In this document: positions 47,592-55,359 of the stretch, in pieces | Position numbering within the stretch: the stretch's first letter is position 1 | Layout: each line of letters begins with the position of its first letter | NCBI GenBank assembly: GCA_934548045.1 | Contig: CAKTEM010000006.1 | Location: 80,372-144,371, forward strand | From: an uncultured Faecalibacterium sp. | Lineage (GTDB): Bacteria; Bacillota; Clostridia; Oscillospirales; Ruminococcaceae | Length of the DNA stretch: 64,000 nucleotides | Reading direction: 5' to 3' | Program-made: the position numbers and the translations under genes | The notes under the pieces: model-generated | Told to the model about the DNA's origin: nothing | The model's input: the letters and a program-made list of their open reading frames with translations, nothing else | Database searches by the model: none

Positions 47592-48017
47592 ATGGAAGAA
47601 CTGAATGTAATCCAGAACGAAGCGTTGATGGATGAAACAATTAAGCACGAGCTTGAACGAATCAAGGATTTGGCACCGGGAAGTAATGAATACAAGGCGG
47701 CCTATGAGTGCGCTGCAAAGTTCTACGAAATTCGCATGAAAGAAAAAACAAATCTGGCCGATAAAAATGCACGAGAGGACGAGCTTCAGATGAAGAATCA
47801 AGAGCTTCGCCTCGAAGCAGAGAAAGCGGAAAAGACTTGGAAAACCGAGGTGGCGAAGGTTATCGTAGGAGCTGCATCGACTGTACTGGGAGCGTTTCTG
47901 ATGGTTCATCATGACCGGTTCTGGTCGATCTGTTCGGCAGGCGGCGTGCAGGTGTTTGATGATCGCTATCGGGATGGGAAGATGATCTACAAGGATTACT
48001 GGAAAAAGTCTGTATAA
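47592..48017 (+). CDS. Coiled-coil membrane protein
   Basis: The 141-residue protein has a long charged helix (residues ~40-88, heptad-like) followed by one membrane segment (VIVGAASTVLGAFLMVHH) and a 35-residue tail. Tail-anchored topology is likely. Not recognised. AAAGGAG precedes the ATG and a GAAA-loop terminator follows the stop. Confidence 0.7.
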   Translation: MEELNVIQNEALMDETIKHELERIKDLAPGSNEYKAAYECAAKFYEIRMKEKTNLADKNAREDELQMKNQELRLEAEKAEKTWKTEVAKVIVGAASTVLGAFLMVHHDRFWSICSAGGVQVFDDRYRDGKMIYKDYWKKSV

Positions 48018-48028
48018 AGGAGGGACAG

Positions 48029-48066
48029 GAGAGGCTGCGGAGAAATCTGCGGCTTCTCTTTCTTTT
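48029..48066 (+). terminator. GAAA-loop terminator 3
   Basis: Stem GAGAGGCTGCGGA/TCTGCGGCTTCTC around GAAA, then TTTCTTTT. Confidence 0.88.
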
Positions 48067-48429
48067 ATGAGATATCATGATGTACCACCGAAAAATTGGA
48101 CGAACTACTATGGCCAGACGTATCGGTGCAATCATCCAGTTTATCGCATCAGTACGTTGTATTGGGAACACGGAAAGGGTCTTTGTGTAATCCAGCAGCG
48201 TTTCAGTGAAAGAACAAAGTCTACTACATGGAGTGCCATTGATCCGTGGCTGAATGACAAAATCTATCTGCATGATGGCTTTAAGGAATACTTTGACCAC
48301 CATGCGAAGAAGAAAGACTCGAATGGCTGTTATCCCACGGTCACGGTTCGGCAAATCATGTGGGCCTTACGTATGAAACCGCTGAAAAAAGAACGCTGGG
48401 AAACGGTATTTGATAGGAGCTTAATTTAA
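48067..48429 (+). CDS. Conserved hypothetical protein
   Basis: A 120-residue soluble protein rich in Trp and Tyr (NWTNYYGQTYRCNHPVYRIS). No known motif recognised. Its ATG lies directly in the T tract of terminator 3, so either a leaderless or read-through transcript would be needed. An internal start is possible but none has a better ribosome site. Confidence 0.55.
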   Translation: MRYHDVPPKNWTNYYGQTYRCNHPVYRISTLYWEHGKGLCVIQQRFSERTKSTTWSAIDPWLNDKIYLHDGFKEYFDHHAKKKDSNGCYPTVTVRQIMWALRMKPLKKERWETVFDRSLI

Positions 48430-48431
48430 CT

Positions 48432-48599
48432 ATGAGAGGCAGGCCACCCAAAGAGGTTACACGAAATGTAACATTCAAAATCCGACTTACAGCTGAGGAA
48501 AACCAGATGCTCACGAACCTTAGTGAACGGACAGGTCAAACGAAATCTGAAGTGTTTCGTAAAGCCATGGAAGTCTATTACGATGCCTTGAACGGCTGA
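48432..48599 (+). CDS. CopG-type ribbon-helix-helix regulator
   Basis: A 55-residue protein with the CopG/Arc fold outline: basic RGRPPKEVTRNVTFKIRLT strand, then EENQMLTNLSERTG and QTKSEVFRKAMEVYY helices. It likely binds DNA as a dimer. It begins two bases after the preceding stop, so the pair is translationally coupled. It is a candidate regulator of the element's repeated boxes; this is inference. Confidence 0.72.
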   Translation: MRGRPPKEVTRNVTFKIRLTAEENQMLTNLSERTGQTKSEVFRKAMEVYYDALNG

Positions 48600-48627
48600 T
48601 ATTTTAATCAAAAGGAGAAGAACTATC

Positions 48628-48852
48628 ATGGAGGACTTAATGCTGATCCGCACAAGTTTTATGCGCCGCTTGATCTCGCGGGCCATCAACAAGGTGATTG
48701 CGAAGCAGAATTACGGCATCACCGTAAATCTGGATGATATCCAAGCCAGCTGGTCGGACAAAGAGCAGAAGGTGAAGGTACATTTGGAGCTGGATGCAGA
48801 GATACCCAAGGCCGATTTGGTTGATATTTTGAAACAAGCAGGTTTATATTGA
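48628..48852 (+). CDS. Small conserved hypothetical protein
   Basis: A 74-residue protein with a basic N-terminal helix (RRLISRAINKVIAKQNYG) and a beta-rich second half (VNLDDIQASW, KVKVHLELDAEIPK). Not recognised. AAAGGAG precedes the ATG. Confidence 0.6.
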   Translation: MEDLMLIRTSFMRRLISRAINKVIAKQNYGITVNLDDIQASWSDKEQKVKVHLELDAEIPKADLVDILKQAGLY

Positions 48853-48865
48853 TTGGTCTTGGCTC

Positions 48866-48894
48866 TTGCATAACCTGAATTTTTATGATATGAT
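48866..48894 (+). promoter_or_regulatory. Sigma-70 type promoter of the Rpn nuclease gene
   Basis: TTGCAT (48866-48871), 17 bases, TATGAT (48889-48894). It is the clearest housekeeping-type promoter inside the element. Confidence 0.7.
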
Positions 48895-48915
48895 GAAGAA
48901 AAAGGGGTGATTCCT

Positions 48916-49878
48916 ATGGGCGCAGCTGATACGATAACCAAAGAGTACATGCGAGAAAATGCTGTCTTTGCCGATGCGTTCAACTATCTGTTGCAGAGTG
49001 TTGGCGGATATATTGACCCGAACAGCCTGAAAGAACTGGATACGACCGAAATTGCGATTCCCTTTGGGGATGGTGATTCAGACGAAGCCGTCCAGAAATA
49101 CCGTGATATTTTGAAATCTGCTGTCGTGAAGCAGGATGACAAAGCATCCTATGTTCTGCTGGGTATCGAAAACCAGACGGACATTCACTATGCAATGCCA
49201 GTACGAAATATCATCTACGATGCGCTCCAGTATGGCAAACAGGTGAGTGATATTGCCGCGAAGCATCGCAAGAAGGTGCGCGGCGGACATACGAAAAGTG
49301 AGTATCTGTCAGGTTTCTATAAGACGGATAAGATCACTCCGGTCATTACGCTGGTGATTCATTTTGGTGCAGACGAGTGGGATGGGCCGCTGTCCCTGCA
49401 CGAGATGATGGACGTTCCGGACTACATGCTAAGGCTGATTCCGGATTACCGCATTTATCTGATTGACCCTGCAAAGATGGAATGGAACGAGCTGCTGAAG
49501 CTTCAGACCAGTCTGCGTGAAGTCATGGGATATATCAAGTATTCCCAAAACGACGAACAACTGACAAGTTTTCTGACGGCAAGCTCCCGGACATGGATCG
49601 AGCGGAACGCAGCGCAGGTCATTAAGGCAATCACGAAAACCCCGATTGAAATTCCGGAAGGAATGGAGGAAATCAATATGTGCGAAGCAATTGAAAAGAT
49701 GATCGCAAAAAGTGAGAGTAAAGGCAAAGCAGAGGGTGAGGCGCAGGGCATCGTCAAAGGTAAGGTGAGCGCACTTGCTGATCTTGTAAAAGAAGGCCTG
49801 CTCAATGCCAAGGATGCCGCCGCACGGCTGAACATGACCGAAGCAGAATTCGAGGATGCCGTGAAGAAGCTGGCATAA
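48916..49878 (+). CDS. Rpn-family recombination-promoting nuclease/putative transposase
   Basis: The 320-residue protein matches Rpn/PD-(D/E)XK proteins: ADAFNYLL early, the core VLLGIENQTDIHYAMPVRN, and a C-terminal helical repeat (LADLVKEGLLNAKDAAARL...). Rpn nucleases in E. coli promote RecA-independent recombination and have been implicated in phage defence. ATG 48916 follows AAAGGGG. It has its own sigma-70 promoter and a GAAA-loop terminator, so it looks like an independently expressed cargo gene. No terminal repeats suggest a transposon. Confidence 0.85.
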   Translation: MGAADTITKEYMRENAVFADAFNYLLQSVGGYIDPNSLKELDTTEIAIPFGDGDSDEAVQKYRDILKSAVVKQDDKASYVLLGIENQTDIHYAMPVRNIIYDALQYGKQVSDIAAKHRKKVRGGHTKSEYLSGFYKTDKITPVITLVIHFGADEWDGPLSLHEMMDVPDYMLRLIPDYRIYLIDPAKMEWNELLKLQTSLREVMGYIKYSQNDEQLTSFLTASSRTWIERNAAQVIKAITKTPIEIPEGMEEINMCEAIEKMIAKSESKGKAEGEAQGIVKGKVSALADLVKEGLLNAKDAAARLNMTEAEFEDAVKKLA

Positions 49879-49892
49879 GCAAAAGTTTTTCA

Positions 49893-49930
49893 AGAGAGCT
49901 TACGAGAAAGCGTAGGCTCTTTTTTGTTTT
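49893..49930 (+). terminator. GAAA-loop terminator 4
   Basis: Stem AGAGCTTACGA/GCGTAGGCTCT around GAAA (closing A-G mismatch), then TTTTTTG. Confidence 0.85.
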
Positions 49931-49932
49931 CT

Positions 49933-49957
49933 CGCGAAAAATACATACTCCTTTATG
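49933..49957 (+). promoter_or_regulatory. CGCGAA-N13-TTTATG box, copy 5
   Basis: CGCGAA, 13 bases, TTTATG, immediately after terminator 4. Confidence 0.55.
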
Positions 49958-50000
49958 AGACGATTGGTCTCAAAATTACATTTTTTGGAGGTAACAACTT

Positions 50001-50204
50001 ATGAAAATTGACAAGGATACAGCTAAATTTATTTGGATTGGCCTTGGAAGAACTTTTGTTGGAGCAGCTCTTTGTATGGTTGGCGGTTATCTGACCATCA
50101 AAGGTTCTGAGGTACGGGGTATTCAGGCTATGGCAACCGAGATATATGACACTGATCCGGATTTATACGAGGATGTTAAAACCAAATTGAACGCGAAGAA
50201 CTGA
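50001..50204 (+). CDS. Small membrane protein
   Basis: A 67-residue protein with one glycine-rich membrane segment (GRTFVGAALCMVGGYLTI) and a short charged C-terminal helix. GGAGG precedes the ATG. It lies between box copy 5 and terminator 5 as a single-gene unit. Not recognised. Confidence 0.65.
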   Translation: MKIDKDTAKFIWIGLGRTFVGAALCMVGGYLTIKGSEVRGIQAMATEIYDTDPDLYEDVKTKLNAKN

Positions 50205-50211
50205 TCAAGCT

Positions 50212-50250
50212 GGGAGCTTACGAGAAATCGTAGGCTCTTTTTCTTTTTTG
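50212..50250 (+). terminator. GAAA-loop terminator 5
   Basis: Stem GAGCTTACGA/TCGTAGGCTC around GAAA, then TTTTTC. Confidence 0.88.
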
Positions 50251-50253
50251 TGA

Positions 50254-50278
50254 CGCGAACTTTTCAGGTTGTTTTATG
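50254..50278 (+). promoter_or_regulatory. CGCGAA-N13-TTTATG box, copy 6
   Basis: CGCGAA, 13 bases, TTTATG, immediately after terminator 5. Confidence 0.55.
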
Positions 50279-50322
50279 AGATGGGTTACATCTTGACATT
50301 TATATTTTTGGAGGCATAAAGT

Positions 50323-50571
50323 ATGAAAATTAAAGCTAAGGTAAATTCTACGGCACTTGGAATGTCGGACAGAGCAAAAATCATTCGTATGGACCGAGCA
50401 GGAGCGGCTGGTGTGGTTTTTACTGCAGTGGGTTTAGTACTCACGGCAGTAAGCTATGCTACTTATATGCACGGAACTGTGTGGACTGGGGTATATGACG
50501 ATGACATGGAAGGACGTAGTTTCATTGACAAAGCATACAGAGAAGCCTATGCTAAATTGATGAATAGATAA
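50323..50571 (+). CDS. Small membrane protein
   Basis: An 82-residue protein with one membrane segment (VVFTAVGLVLTAVSYATYM) and charged flanks. GGAGG precedes the ATG. Single-gene unit between box copy 6 and terminator 6. Not recognised. Confidence 0.65.
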   Translation: MKIKAKVNSTALGMSDRAKIIRMDRAGAAGVVFTAVGLVLTAVSYATYMHGTVWTGVYDDDMEGRSFIDKAYREAYAKLMNR

Positions 50572-50580
50572 CTCAAATGC

Positions 50581-50618
50581 AAGAGTCGTGGAGAAATCTG
50601 CGGCTCTTTGTCTTTTAT
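50581..50618 (+). terminator. GAAA-loop terminator 6
   Basis: Stem AAGAGTCGTGGA/TCTGCGGCTCTT around GAAA, then TGTCTTTT. Confidence 0.82.
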
Positions 50619-50637
50619 ATTTGGAAGGGAGAAACCT

Positions 50638-51426
50638 ATGAATCTCATGAAATCTGCGTCCCGGTTCTTAAAAAAGAACGGTGGGACGATTCTGGCAATC
50701 GGTGCCTCTGTGGGTGTGGTGCTGACAGCTATTGAAACCGGCAAGGCAACCATCAAGGCAGAAAAGCTCATGGAACTGAACGCTGCGGAGCCGGAGTACA
50801 CCACAAAGGAAAAAGTGAAGGACTGCTGGAAATTCTATCTGCCTGCCGCTGCACTTGGCGCAGGGACTATTGCATGTATCCTCGGCTCCAATGCACTGAA
50901 CAAGAAGCAGATTGCAAGCCTGACTGCTGGATACATGGCACTCGGAAAGGCATATCAGGAATATCGGCAGAAAGTGATTGAGAACATTGGTATCGAAAAA
51001 GAAACTGCGATTCGTAATCAAATCAAAGAGGAAAAGCTCCCGGAAGTCCGTGAAAAGATGGAAGAGGAAAAACTGCTCTGCTATGACCCAATCTCAGAAA
51101 GATATTTCCATGCCACAGAGATAGAATTGACGGATGCGTTCTATAATATGAACCATGACTTTGCATTGAACGGCGAAGTTTCCATGAACAGTCTGTATAA
51201 TTACCTCGGATTGGAATATATGCCGGAAGGCGATACGACCGGATGGTCTGCAGATTATATGGGGTATGAATGGGATTACTACTGGATCGACTTTCATTAT
51301 TACAAGCAGACGACCGATGATGGACTGGAAGTATATTATGTGGAAGCATTCCAACCGCCTATCGAAAACTACATTGACTATGACCCTTACAAGGAATATT
51401 GTGACAAGAAGGAGAAGGACGTATGA
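50638..51426 (+). CDS. Two-TM protein, paralogue A (DUF6353-like)
   Basis: The 262-residue protein has two membrane segments (ILAIGASVGVVLTAIETG and PAAALGAGTIACILGS), a basic linker, a long helix (GYMALGKAYQEYRQKVIENIG) and a C-terminal Tyr/Trp-rich domain. Two paralogues lie at 51922 and 54092. The set resembles phage proteins annotated DUF6353, a match made by memory. The function is unknown; membrane association of phage processes is a guess. ATG 50638 follows GGAAGGG. Confidence 0.7.
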   Translation: MNLMKSASRFLKKNGGTILAIGASVGVVLTAIETGKATIKAEKLMELNAAEPEYTTKEKVKDCWKFYLPAAALGAGTIACILGSNALNKKQIASLTAGYMALGKAYQEYRQKVIENIGIEKETAIRNQIKEEKLPEVREKMEEEKLLCYDPISERYFHATEIELTDAFYNMNHDFALNGEVSMNSLYNYLGLEYMPEGDTTGWSADYMGYEWDYYWIDFHYYKQTTDDGLEVYYVEAFQPPIENYIDYDPYKEYCDKKEKDV

Positions 51427-51587
51427 GCAAGATTAACTGGTGGAAAGTTGCATCTATGGCAATGCTGGCAGCAAGCGCAATCATGGGTTTTGGCCATGAC
51501 CTGATCGAGGACCAGAAGACCGAAGATGAGTTGCAGGATCTGGTGCGTGAAGAGGTTCGCAAGCAGCTGTCCGAGAAAGACCGCTAA
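51423..51587 (+). CDS. Small membrane protein
   Basis: A 54-residue protein with an N-terminal membrane segment (WWKVASMAMLAASAIMGFG) and an acidic/basic helix. Its start overlaps the stop of paralogue A (ATGA), so the two are coupled. Confidence 0.65.
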   Translation: MSKINWWKVASMAMLAASAIMGFGHDLIEDQKTEDELQDLVREEVRKQLSEKDR

Positions 51588-51588
51588 T

Positions 51589-51613
51589 CGCGAAAAAATC
51601 AAACGCTCTTATG
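51589..51613 (+). promoter_or_regulatory. CGCGAA-N13-TTATG box, copy 7
   Basis: CGCGAA, 13 bases, CTTATG. It begins two bases after the preceding stop codon. Confidence 0.55.
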
Positions 51614-51646
51614 GAGAAATCCTGAAATGAATTGGAGGTAAAAACT

Positions 51647-51859
51647 ATGTTCGATCATGAATACTTCAAGCAGGTTGATTCCGCAATGCTGAGTGCCATG
51701 AAGGTGCTGGGGCAGGCGATGCTTAGTGCACTCGATGCGCTGATCTGGTACTTGCTCCTGCAGCCGATTCGGCTCTACAGCTGGCTGACGGATGACCCTG
51801 CTCCGGTAAGACGGAGAGCATGTCACACTCACAATCATGCGGAGGATGAACTCAACTGA
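51647..51859 (+). CDS. Small, probably membrane-associated protein
   Basis: A 70-residue protein with a hydrophobic stretch (LDALIWYLLLQPIRLYSWL) and a His/Arg-rich tail. ATG 51647 follows GGAGGT; an in-frame TTG at 51632 overlaps that site. Not recognised. Confidence 0.6.
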   Translation: MFDHEYFKQVDSAMLSAMKVLGQAMLSALDALIWYLLLQPIRLYSWLTDDPAPVRRRACHTHNHAEDELN

Positions 51860-51865
51860 GAAGCG

Positions 51866-51903
51866 AAGAGCTGCAGAGAAATCTGTGGCTCTTTTCTTTT
51901 ATA
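51866..51903 (+). terminator. GAAA-loop terminator 7
   Basis: Stem AGAGCTGCAGA/TCTGTGGCTCT around GAAA, then TTTCTTTT. Confidence 0.87.
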
Positions 51904-51921
51904 TTTTTGGAGGTATGAAAA

Positions 51922-52695
51922 ATGAATCTGAAAGCATTCGGTAAGGCAGTTGGAAAGGGTATCAAGAAGAACCTTCCCAAGATTCTGGTCTGCGGCAGCA
52001 TCGCAGGCATGGTCACGAGCGTGGTTTTCGCGGTCAAGGCAACTCCCAAGGCGATGATCCTGCTCGATGAGAAAAAGCAGGAACTCGGCACGGAGAAGTT
52101 GGATGTGAAGACCATCATAAAGACGGCAGCTCCGGCTTATATTCCTACGGCTGTTTCCATGGTGGCATCTGCAGGCTGTATGATTGGTGCCATGAACGAG
52201 AATGACCGGCGCAATGCAGCACTGGCAGCCGCATATTCCCTGAGCGAGAGTGCCCTGAAGCAGTATCAGGAGAAGGTTGTAGAAACCATCGGCGAGGATA
52301 AAGAGAAAGAACTTCGCCAGACCATTACCCTCGATAAGATGGCCAAGCAGCCGGAAGAAAATCCTGTTATCGTACCGGCAGCTCGTGATGCTTCGTATGA
52401 TCAGTTGGTCAAGTGCTATGAAAGTTTCTCCGGCAGATATTTCAAGACAACCGTAAATGCACTGGACCGGGCGATAAACGGTCTGAACAAACAGCTCCTC
52501 AGCGATTTTCGTGTAACCCAAAATGATTTGTTTGACTTTTTGGGACTGGAACATATCAAAAATGGCGACCTGCTGGGCTGGGATACGGATTCCACGCTGG
52601 AAATCGAATCCTTGTATACTTCTAAGCTGGATGATGACGGTATGCCGTGCCTGGTTCTGGATTACCGCACCCCTCCGAAGTGGCTGGGGTACTAA
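51922..52695 (+). CDS. Two-TM protein, paralogue B (DUF6353-like)
   Basis: The 257-residue protein shares the layout of paralogue A: TM1 with the GK..KATPKA exit motif, TM2 (IPTAVSMVASAGCMIGAM), a helix AAYSLSESALKQYQEKVVE, then a domain with the shared SGRYFK...LFDFLGLEH block. Alignment by eye is clear to A and weaker to C. GGAGG precedes the ATG. Confidence 0.7.
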   Translation: MNLKAFGKAVGKGIKKNLPKILVCGSIAGMVTSVVFAVKATPKAMILLDEKKQELGTEKLDVKTIIKTAAPAYIPTAVSMVASAGCMIGAMNENDRRNAALAAAYSLSESALKQYQEKVVETIGEDKEKELRQTITLDKMAKQPEENPVIVPAARDASYDQLVKCYESFSGRYFKTTVNALDRAINGLNKQLLSDFRVTQNDLFDFLGLEHIKNGDLLGWDTDSTLEIESLYTSKLDDDGMPCLVLDYRTPPKWLGY

Positions 52696-52697
52696 TC

Positions 52698-52722
52698 CGC
52701 GAAATTTTCATCGACTCTTATG
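52698..52722 (+). promoter_or_regulatory. CGCGAA-N13-TTATG box, copy 8
   Basis: CGCGAA, 13 bases, CTTATG, two bases after the paralogue B stop. Confidence 0.55.
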
Positions 52723-52765
52723 GAGGTATACTCCAACATTTATATTTCAAAAAGGAGAAATCACT

Positions 52766-53080
52766 ATGGAAAACGAAATGACGAACAACATGGAAGCTAT
52801 GACTGAAAACCTGAAAAAGGCAATGCCGGAGGTCGAAGATTTGGTTTCCAGTGGGGACACGAACAATAAAGAGATGCCGAGCGCATCTGGTGACTTTGGT
52901 AAGACTGCGGCAGCAATGCTGGTAGGTGCCGCTGTTTACAAGGGCGCAGAGTTGCTCTGCAAGCACGTAATCGTTCCGCTGGTGTACAAGGTGGCCTCTC
53001 GGATGGAGAGCAAGAAGGCGAAGAACAAGCCCATTGAGTTCCCGGAAGCAAGCGAAGTGGAAGATTCCGACGAAGAATAA
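52766..53080 (+). CDS. Acidic-tailed membrane protein
   Basis: The 104-residue protein has an acidic N-terminal third, a hydrophobic centre (TAAAMLVGAAVYKGAELL and IVPLVYKVASR) and a Glu/Asp-rich C-terminus. Start ATG 52766 follows AAAGGAG. A long in-frame upstream extension runs through paralogue B and is rejected. Not recognised. Confidence 0.65.
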   Translation: MENEMTNNMEAMTENLKKAMPEVEDLVSSGDTNNKEMPSASGDFGKTAAAMLVGAAVYKGAELLCKHVIVPLVYKVASRMESKKAKNKPIEFPEASEVEDSDEE

Positions 53081-53097
53081 TTTGTTGGACAGCCGTG

Positions 53098-53137
53098 AGG
53101 GAGCCGTGGAGAAATCTGCGGCTCCTTTTATTTTTAT
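53098..53137 (+). terminator. GAAA-loop terminator 8
   Basis: Stem GGAGCCGTGGA/TCTGCGGCTCC around GAAA, then TTTTATTTTT. The hairpin is identical to terminator 9, nearly 10 kb away. Confidence 0.9.
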
Positions 53138-53150
53138 AAGGAGAATTACC

Positions 53151-53474
53151 ATGGAAAAGAAAAACGACAAAAAGTTTAACTGGAAGAAGGCTGCGGTTAT
53201 CGGTGGTATCTTTGCTGCCGGTGCGGCCGTCGGTGTCGCAGGTGATAAGGCGTTCATTAAGATGCTGGTCGAGAAACGTTATAAGCCTATTCTGAAGAAT
53301 TATCGGCTTAACGTTGGGTCTTGTGTCGATCCCAAGGGCGTAGAAAAAATCACAATCTTTATCACGGATAAGCTCACCGGTAAGACATTCGGTACTGCTT
53401 GGCTGCCTGAAACGGCTAGGGATATCGGTGAAACCATCCTTAAGTATGTAGAGGAGGCCATGACTAATGTCTAA
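53151..53474 (+). CDS. Small membrane-anchored protein
   Basis: The 107-residue protein has a basic N-terminus, one Ala/Gly-rich membrane segment (AAVIGGIFAAGAAVGVAG), and a soluble domain of mixed alpha/beta character. ATG 53151 follows AAGGAG. Its 3' end overlaps the next gene by eight bases. Confidence 0.65.
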   Translation: MEKKNDKKFNWKKAAVIGGIFAAGAAVGVAGDKAFIKMLVEKRYKPILKNYRLNVGSCVDPKGVEKITIFITDKLTGKTFGTAWLPETARDIGETILKYVEEAMTNV

Positions 53475-54072
53475 AATCGAAATGCCCACCAGCAGCATCA
53501 ACTCCACGGGTGAGCCGCCGAAGAAACAGCTGAAGAAGGTCACGACCGGCAAAGTGACCATCAAGCAGGAGAGCGAGATTCAGAAGCTGGCTCATAATTT
53601 CCTGGCCGAAGACCTGCAGACCATTCGTGAAAAGCTGTGGACGGATTATATTCTGCCCGGTATCAAGAACATGGTGTGCTCTGCCGTAAACATCGCACTC
53701 TTTGGCGTTGACCGTTCCCGTGGCAACAATGGTGGATATTCTCAGCAGCGTAACAGTTACAGCAGCTATTACGCAAGTGCAAATCAGAATCGTTCCCAGC
53801 AGAACAACTATCGGCCGAACCGTCTGGACTGGCAGAACATCACGTTTGACAGCTATGGTGATGCCGATGATGTTCTGAATGAGATGGGCCATGCAATCCA
53901 CGATTACGGGCAGGTCACGATTGCTGATTTTTACGATGTCGTTGGTATCACTCGTGATGCGCGTGACTATCAGGACTGCAAATATGGATGGTGCGACCTT
54001 AGTTCTGTGACGATTAAGGGCGTCCCCGGCGGCTACACCATCGTTTTTCCGAAGCCTGTTCCTCTGAACTAA
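53467..54072 (+). CDS. Conserved phage-type hypothetical protein
   Basis: The 201-residue soluble protein has a Lys-rich N-terminus, a central Asn/Ser/Gln/Tyr-rich low-complexity stretch (residues ~88-118) and a compact C-terminal domain (LNEMGHAIHDYGQVTIADFY...YGWCDLSS). The C-terminal block recurs in Firmicutes siphophages as far as I recall, without assigned function. Confidence 0.65.
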   Translation: MSKIEMPTSSINSTGEPPKKQLKKVTTGKVTIKQESEIQKLAHNFLAEDLQTIREKLWTDYILPGIKNMVCSAVNIALFGVDRSRGNNGGYSQQRNSYSSYYASANQNRSQQNNYRPNRLDWQNITFDSYGDADDVLNEMGHAIHDYGQVTIADFYDVVGITRDARDYQDCKYGWCDLSSVTIKGVPGGYTIVFPKPVPLN

Positions 54073-54091
54073 TGAAAGGACTGATATTTCT

Positions 54092-55060
54092 ATGAAAAAG
54101 GAAGAAATCATGACCAAGGCAACGCAGATGTTGTCTAAGACCGCATTCAAGCTGAAGAAGGCAAGCCCGACCATCATGGTCATTGGTGCTGCAATCGGCG
54201 GCGTAACGGCTACCGTTCTGGCCTGCAGGGCGACTTTGAAGGCGCAGGATATTCTGGCTGAGCATAAAACCAGTGTGGAGAAAATCCACGAAGCAAAGGA
54301 CAAAGTGGATGCCGGCGAGATTCAGCTGTCCGAAGGTGAAGCCTATACCGAAAAAGACATGAAGGACGACATCACCAAACAGTACCTGAAGACTGGCTTG
54401 GAGTTGGCGAAGGTATATGCGCCTGCTATCGGTATGGGGGCAGCATCCATCGGCTGCATGTTTGGCAGCCACCACATCATGACGAAGCGGAACGCAACCC
54501 TGACGGCGGCGTACATCGCATTGGAGCAGACCTTCAACAGCTATAAGAACCGCGTCACTGACCGCTTTGGTGAGCGTGTCCAGCATGAACTGGAGCAGAA
54601 CATCAAGGCCGTGGAGGTCGAAACCAAGAAGGTCGATGAAAACGGCGTGGAGGAAGTCATCAAAGAGTATAAGGATATTGCCGAACAGGCAAATGATCCG
54701 TGCGCTCTGGTTTTCGATGAAACCGTGGACACATGGCAGCGTGATGCAGACTTGAATCGGAACTACCTGTTGCTCATGGAGTCTGCGGCGAACAAGCGGC
54801 TGCGCACTCAGGGGCACCTCTTCCTGAATGAAGTCCTCTCCATGATCGGAACTCATGGCGGTCAGTCTCTGCGTACGCCTACCGGTCAGATCGTTGGCTG
54901 GATCTATGACCCGGATAACAACTCTCTGCACAACCGTGTAGATTTCGGCATCACCAATTATGTGCCAGACAATGAAGCTCTGAACAGCTTTATCCGCGGT
55001 GAGGAGCGTTCTGTCATCATGCACTTCAACTGCGATGGTGTTATTATCGACAAAATCTAA
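54092..55060 (+). CDS. Two-TM protein, paralogue C (DUF6353-like)
   Basis: The largest of the three paralogues (322 residues) has TM1 (TIMVIGAAIGGVTATVLACR), an acidic insert, TM2 (PAIGMGAASIGCMFGS), the shared TLTAAYIALEQTFNSYKNRV helix and a longer C-terminal domain. A second ATG at 54110 has a better ribosome site (AAGGAAG) and matches the paralogue N-termini, so the true start may be 18 bases later. Confidence 0.68.
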   Translation: MKKEEIMTKATQMLSKTAFKLKKASPTIMVIGAAIGGVTATVLACRATLKAQDILAEHKTSVEKIHEAKDKVDAGEIQLSEGEAYTEKDMKDDITKQYLKTGLELAKVYAPAIGMGAASIGCMFGSHHIMTKRNATLTAAYIALEQTFNSYKNRVTDRFGERVQHELEQNIKAVEVETKKVDENGVEEVIKEYKDIAEQANDPCALVFDETVDTWQRDADLNRNYLLLMESAANKRLRTQGHLFLNEVLSMIGTHGGQSLRTPTGQIVGWIYDPDNNSLHNRVDFGITNYVPDNEALNSFIRGEERSVIMHFNCDGVIIDKI

Positions 55061-55086
55061 CTGATATTTTTGAGAGGAACAAAGCT

Positions 55087-55176
55087 ATGACCAGATACGT
55101 GAAGGCGATTTCCTATGTATTTGCAGCCATGGCCGGAGTCTGTTTCGTATCCGGTCTGGCAGTTCTTTCTGAGTGA
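55087..55176 (+). CDS. Micro membrane protein (29 residues)
   Basis: The frame encodes MTRYVKAISYVFAAMAGV followed by a hydrophobic end, essentially one membrane helix. AGAGGAAC precedes the ATG and another short gene follows 12 bases later. Translation is plausible from the ribosome site and the surrounding gene packing but unproven. Confidence 0.45.
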   Translation: MTRYVKAISYVFAAMAGVCFVSGLAVLSE

Positions 55177-55188
55177 AAGGATATTTTT

Positions 55189-55359
55189 ATGGACGGCTTA
55201 GAATCGGTGTTTTTATTCCTCGATTATTTGACCGACACGAAACGAAAGCGGCATCTGGTTGGAGGCATCCTCATGAGCGTATCGCTCTTTTTCGGAGGAT
55301 TGGCCTTCACCATGATGACGACTAAAGGAGAAGAAACAGATGAAAAAACTGATGCGTAA
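55189..55359 (+). CDS. Small membrane protein
   Basis: A 56-residue protein with one membrane segment (GGILMSVSLFFGGLAF) and an acidic tail. It follows AAAGG and overlaps the next gene by 20 bases. Not recognised. Confidence 0.55.
   Translation: MDGLESVFLFLDYLTDTKRKRHLVGGILMSVSLFFGGLAFTMMTTKGEETDEKTDA

Noticed and set aside
48916..49878. An insertion sequence, because the protein family is often named putative transposase
   Set aside because: No terminal inverted repeats or target duplications are visible; the gene has a normal promoter and the element's own terminator type.
46505..53137. A CRISPR-like array of short repeats
   Set aside because: The repeats are palindromic terminators separated by genes of different length, not regularly spaced spacers, and no cas genes are present.
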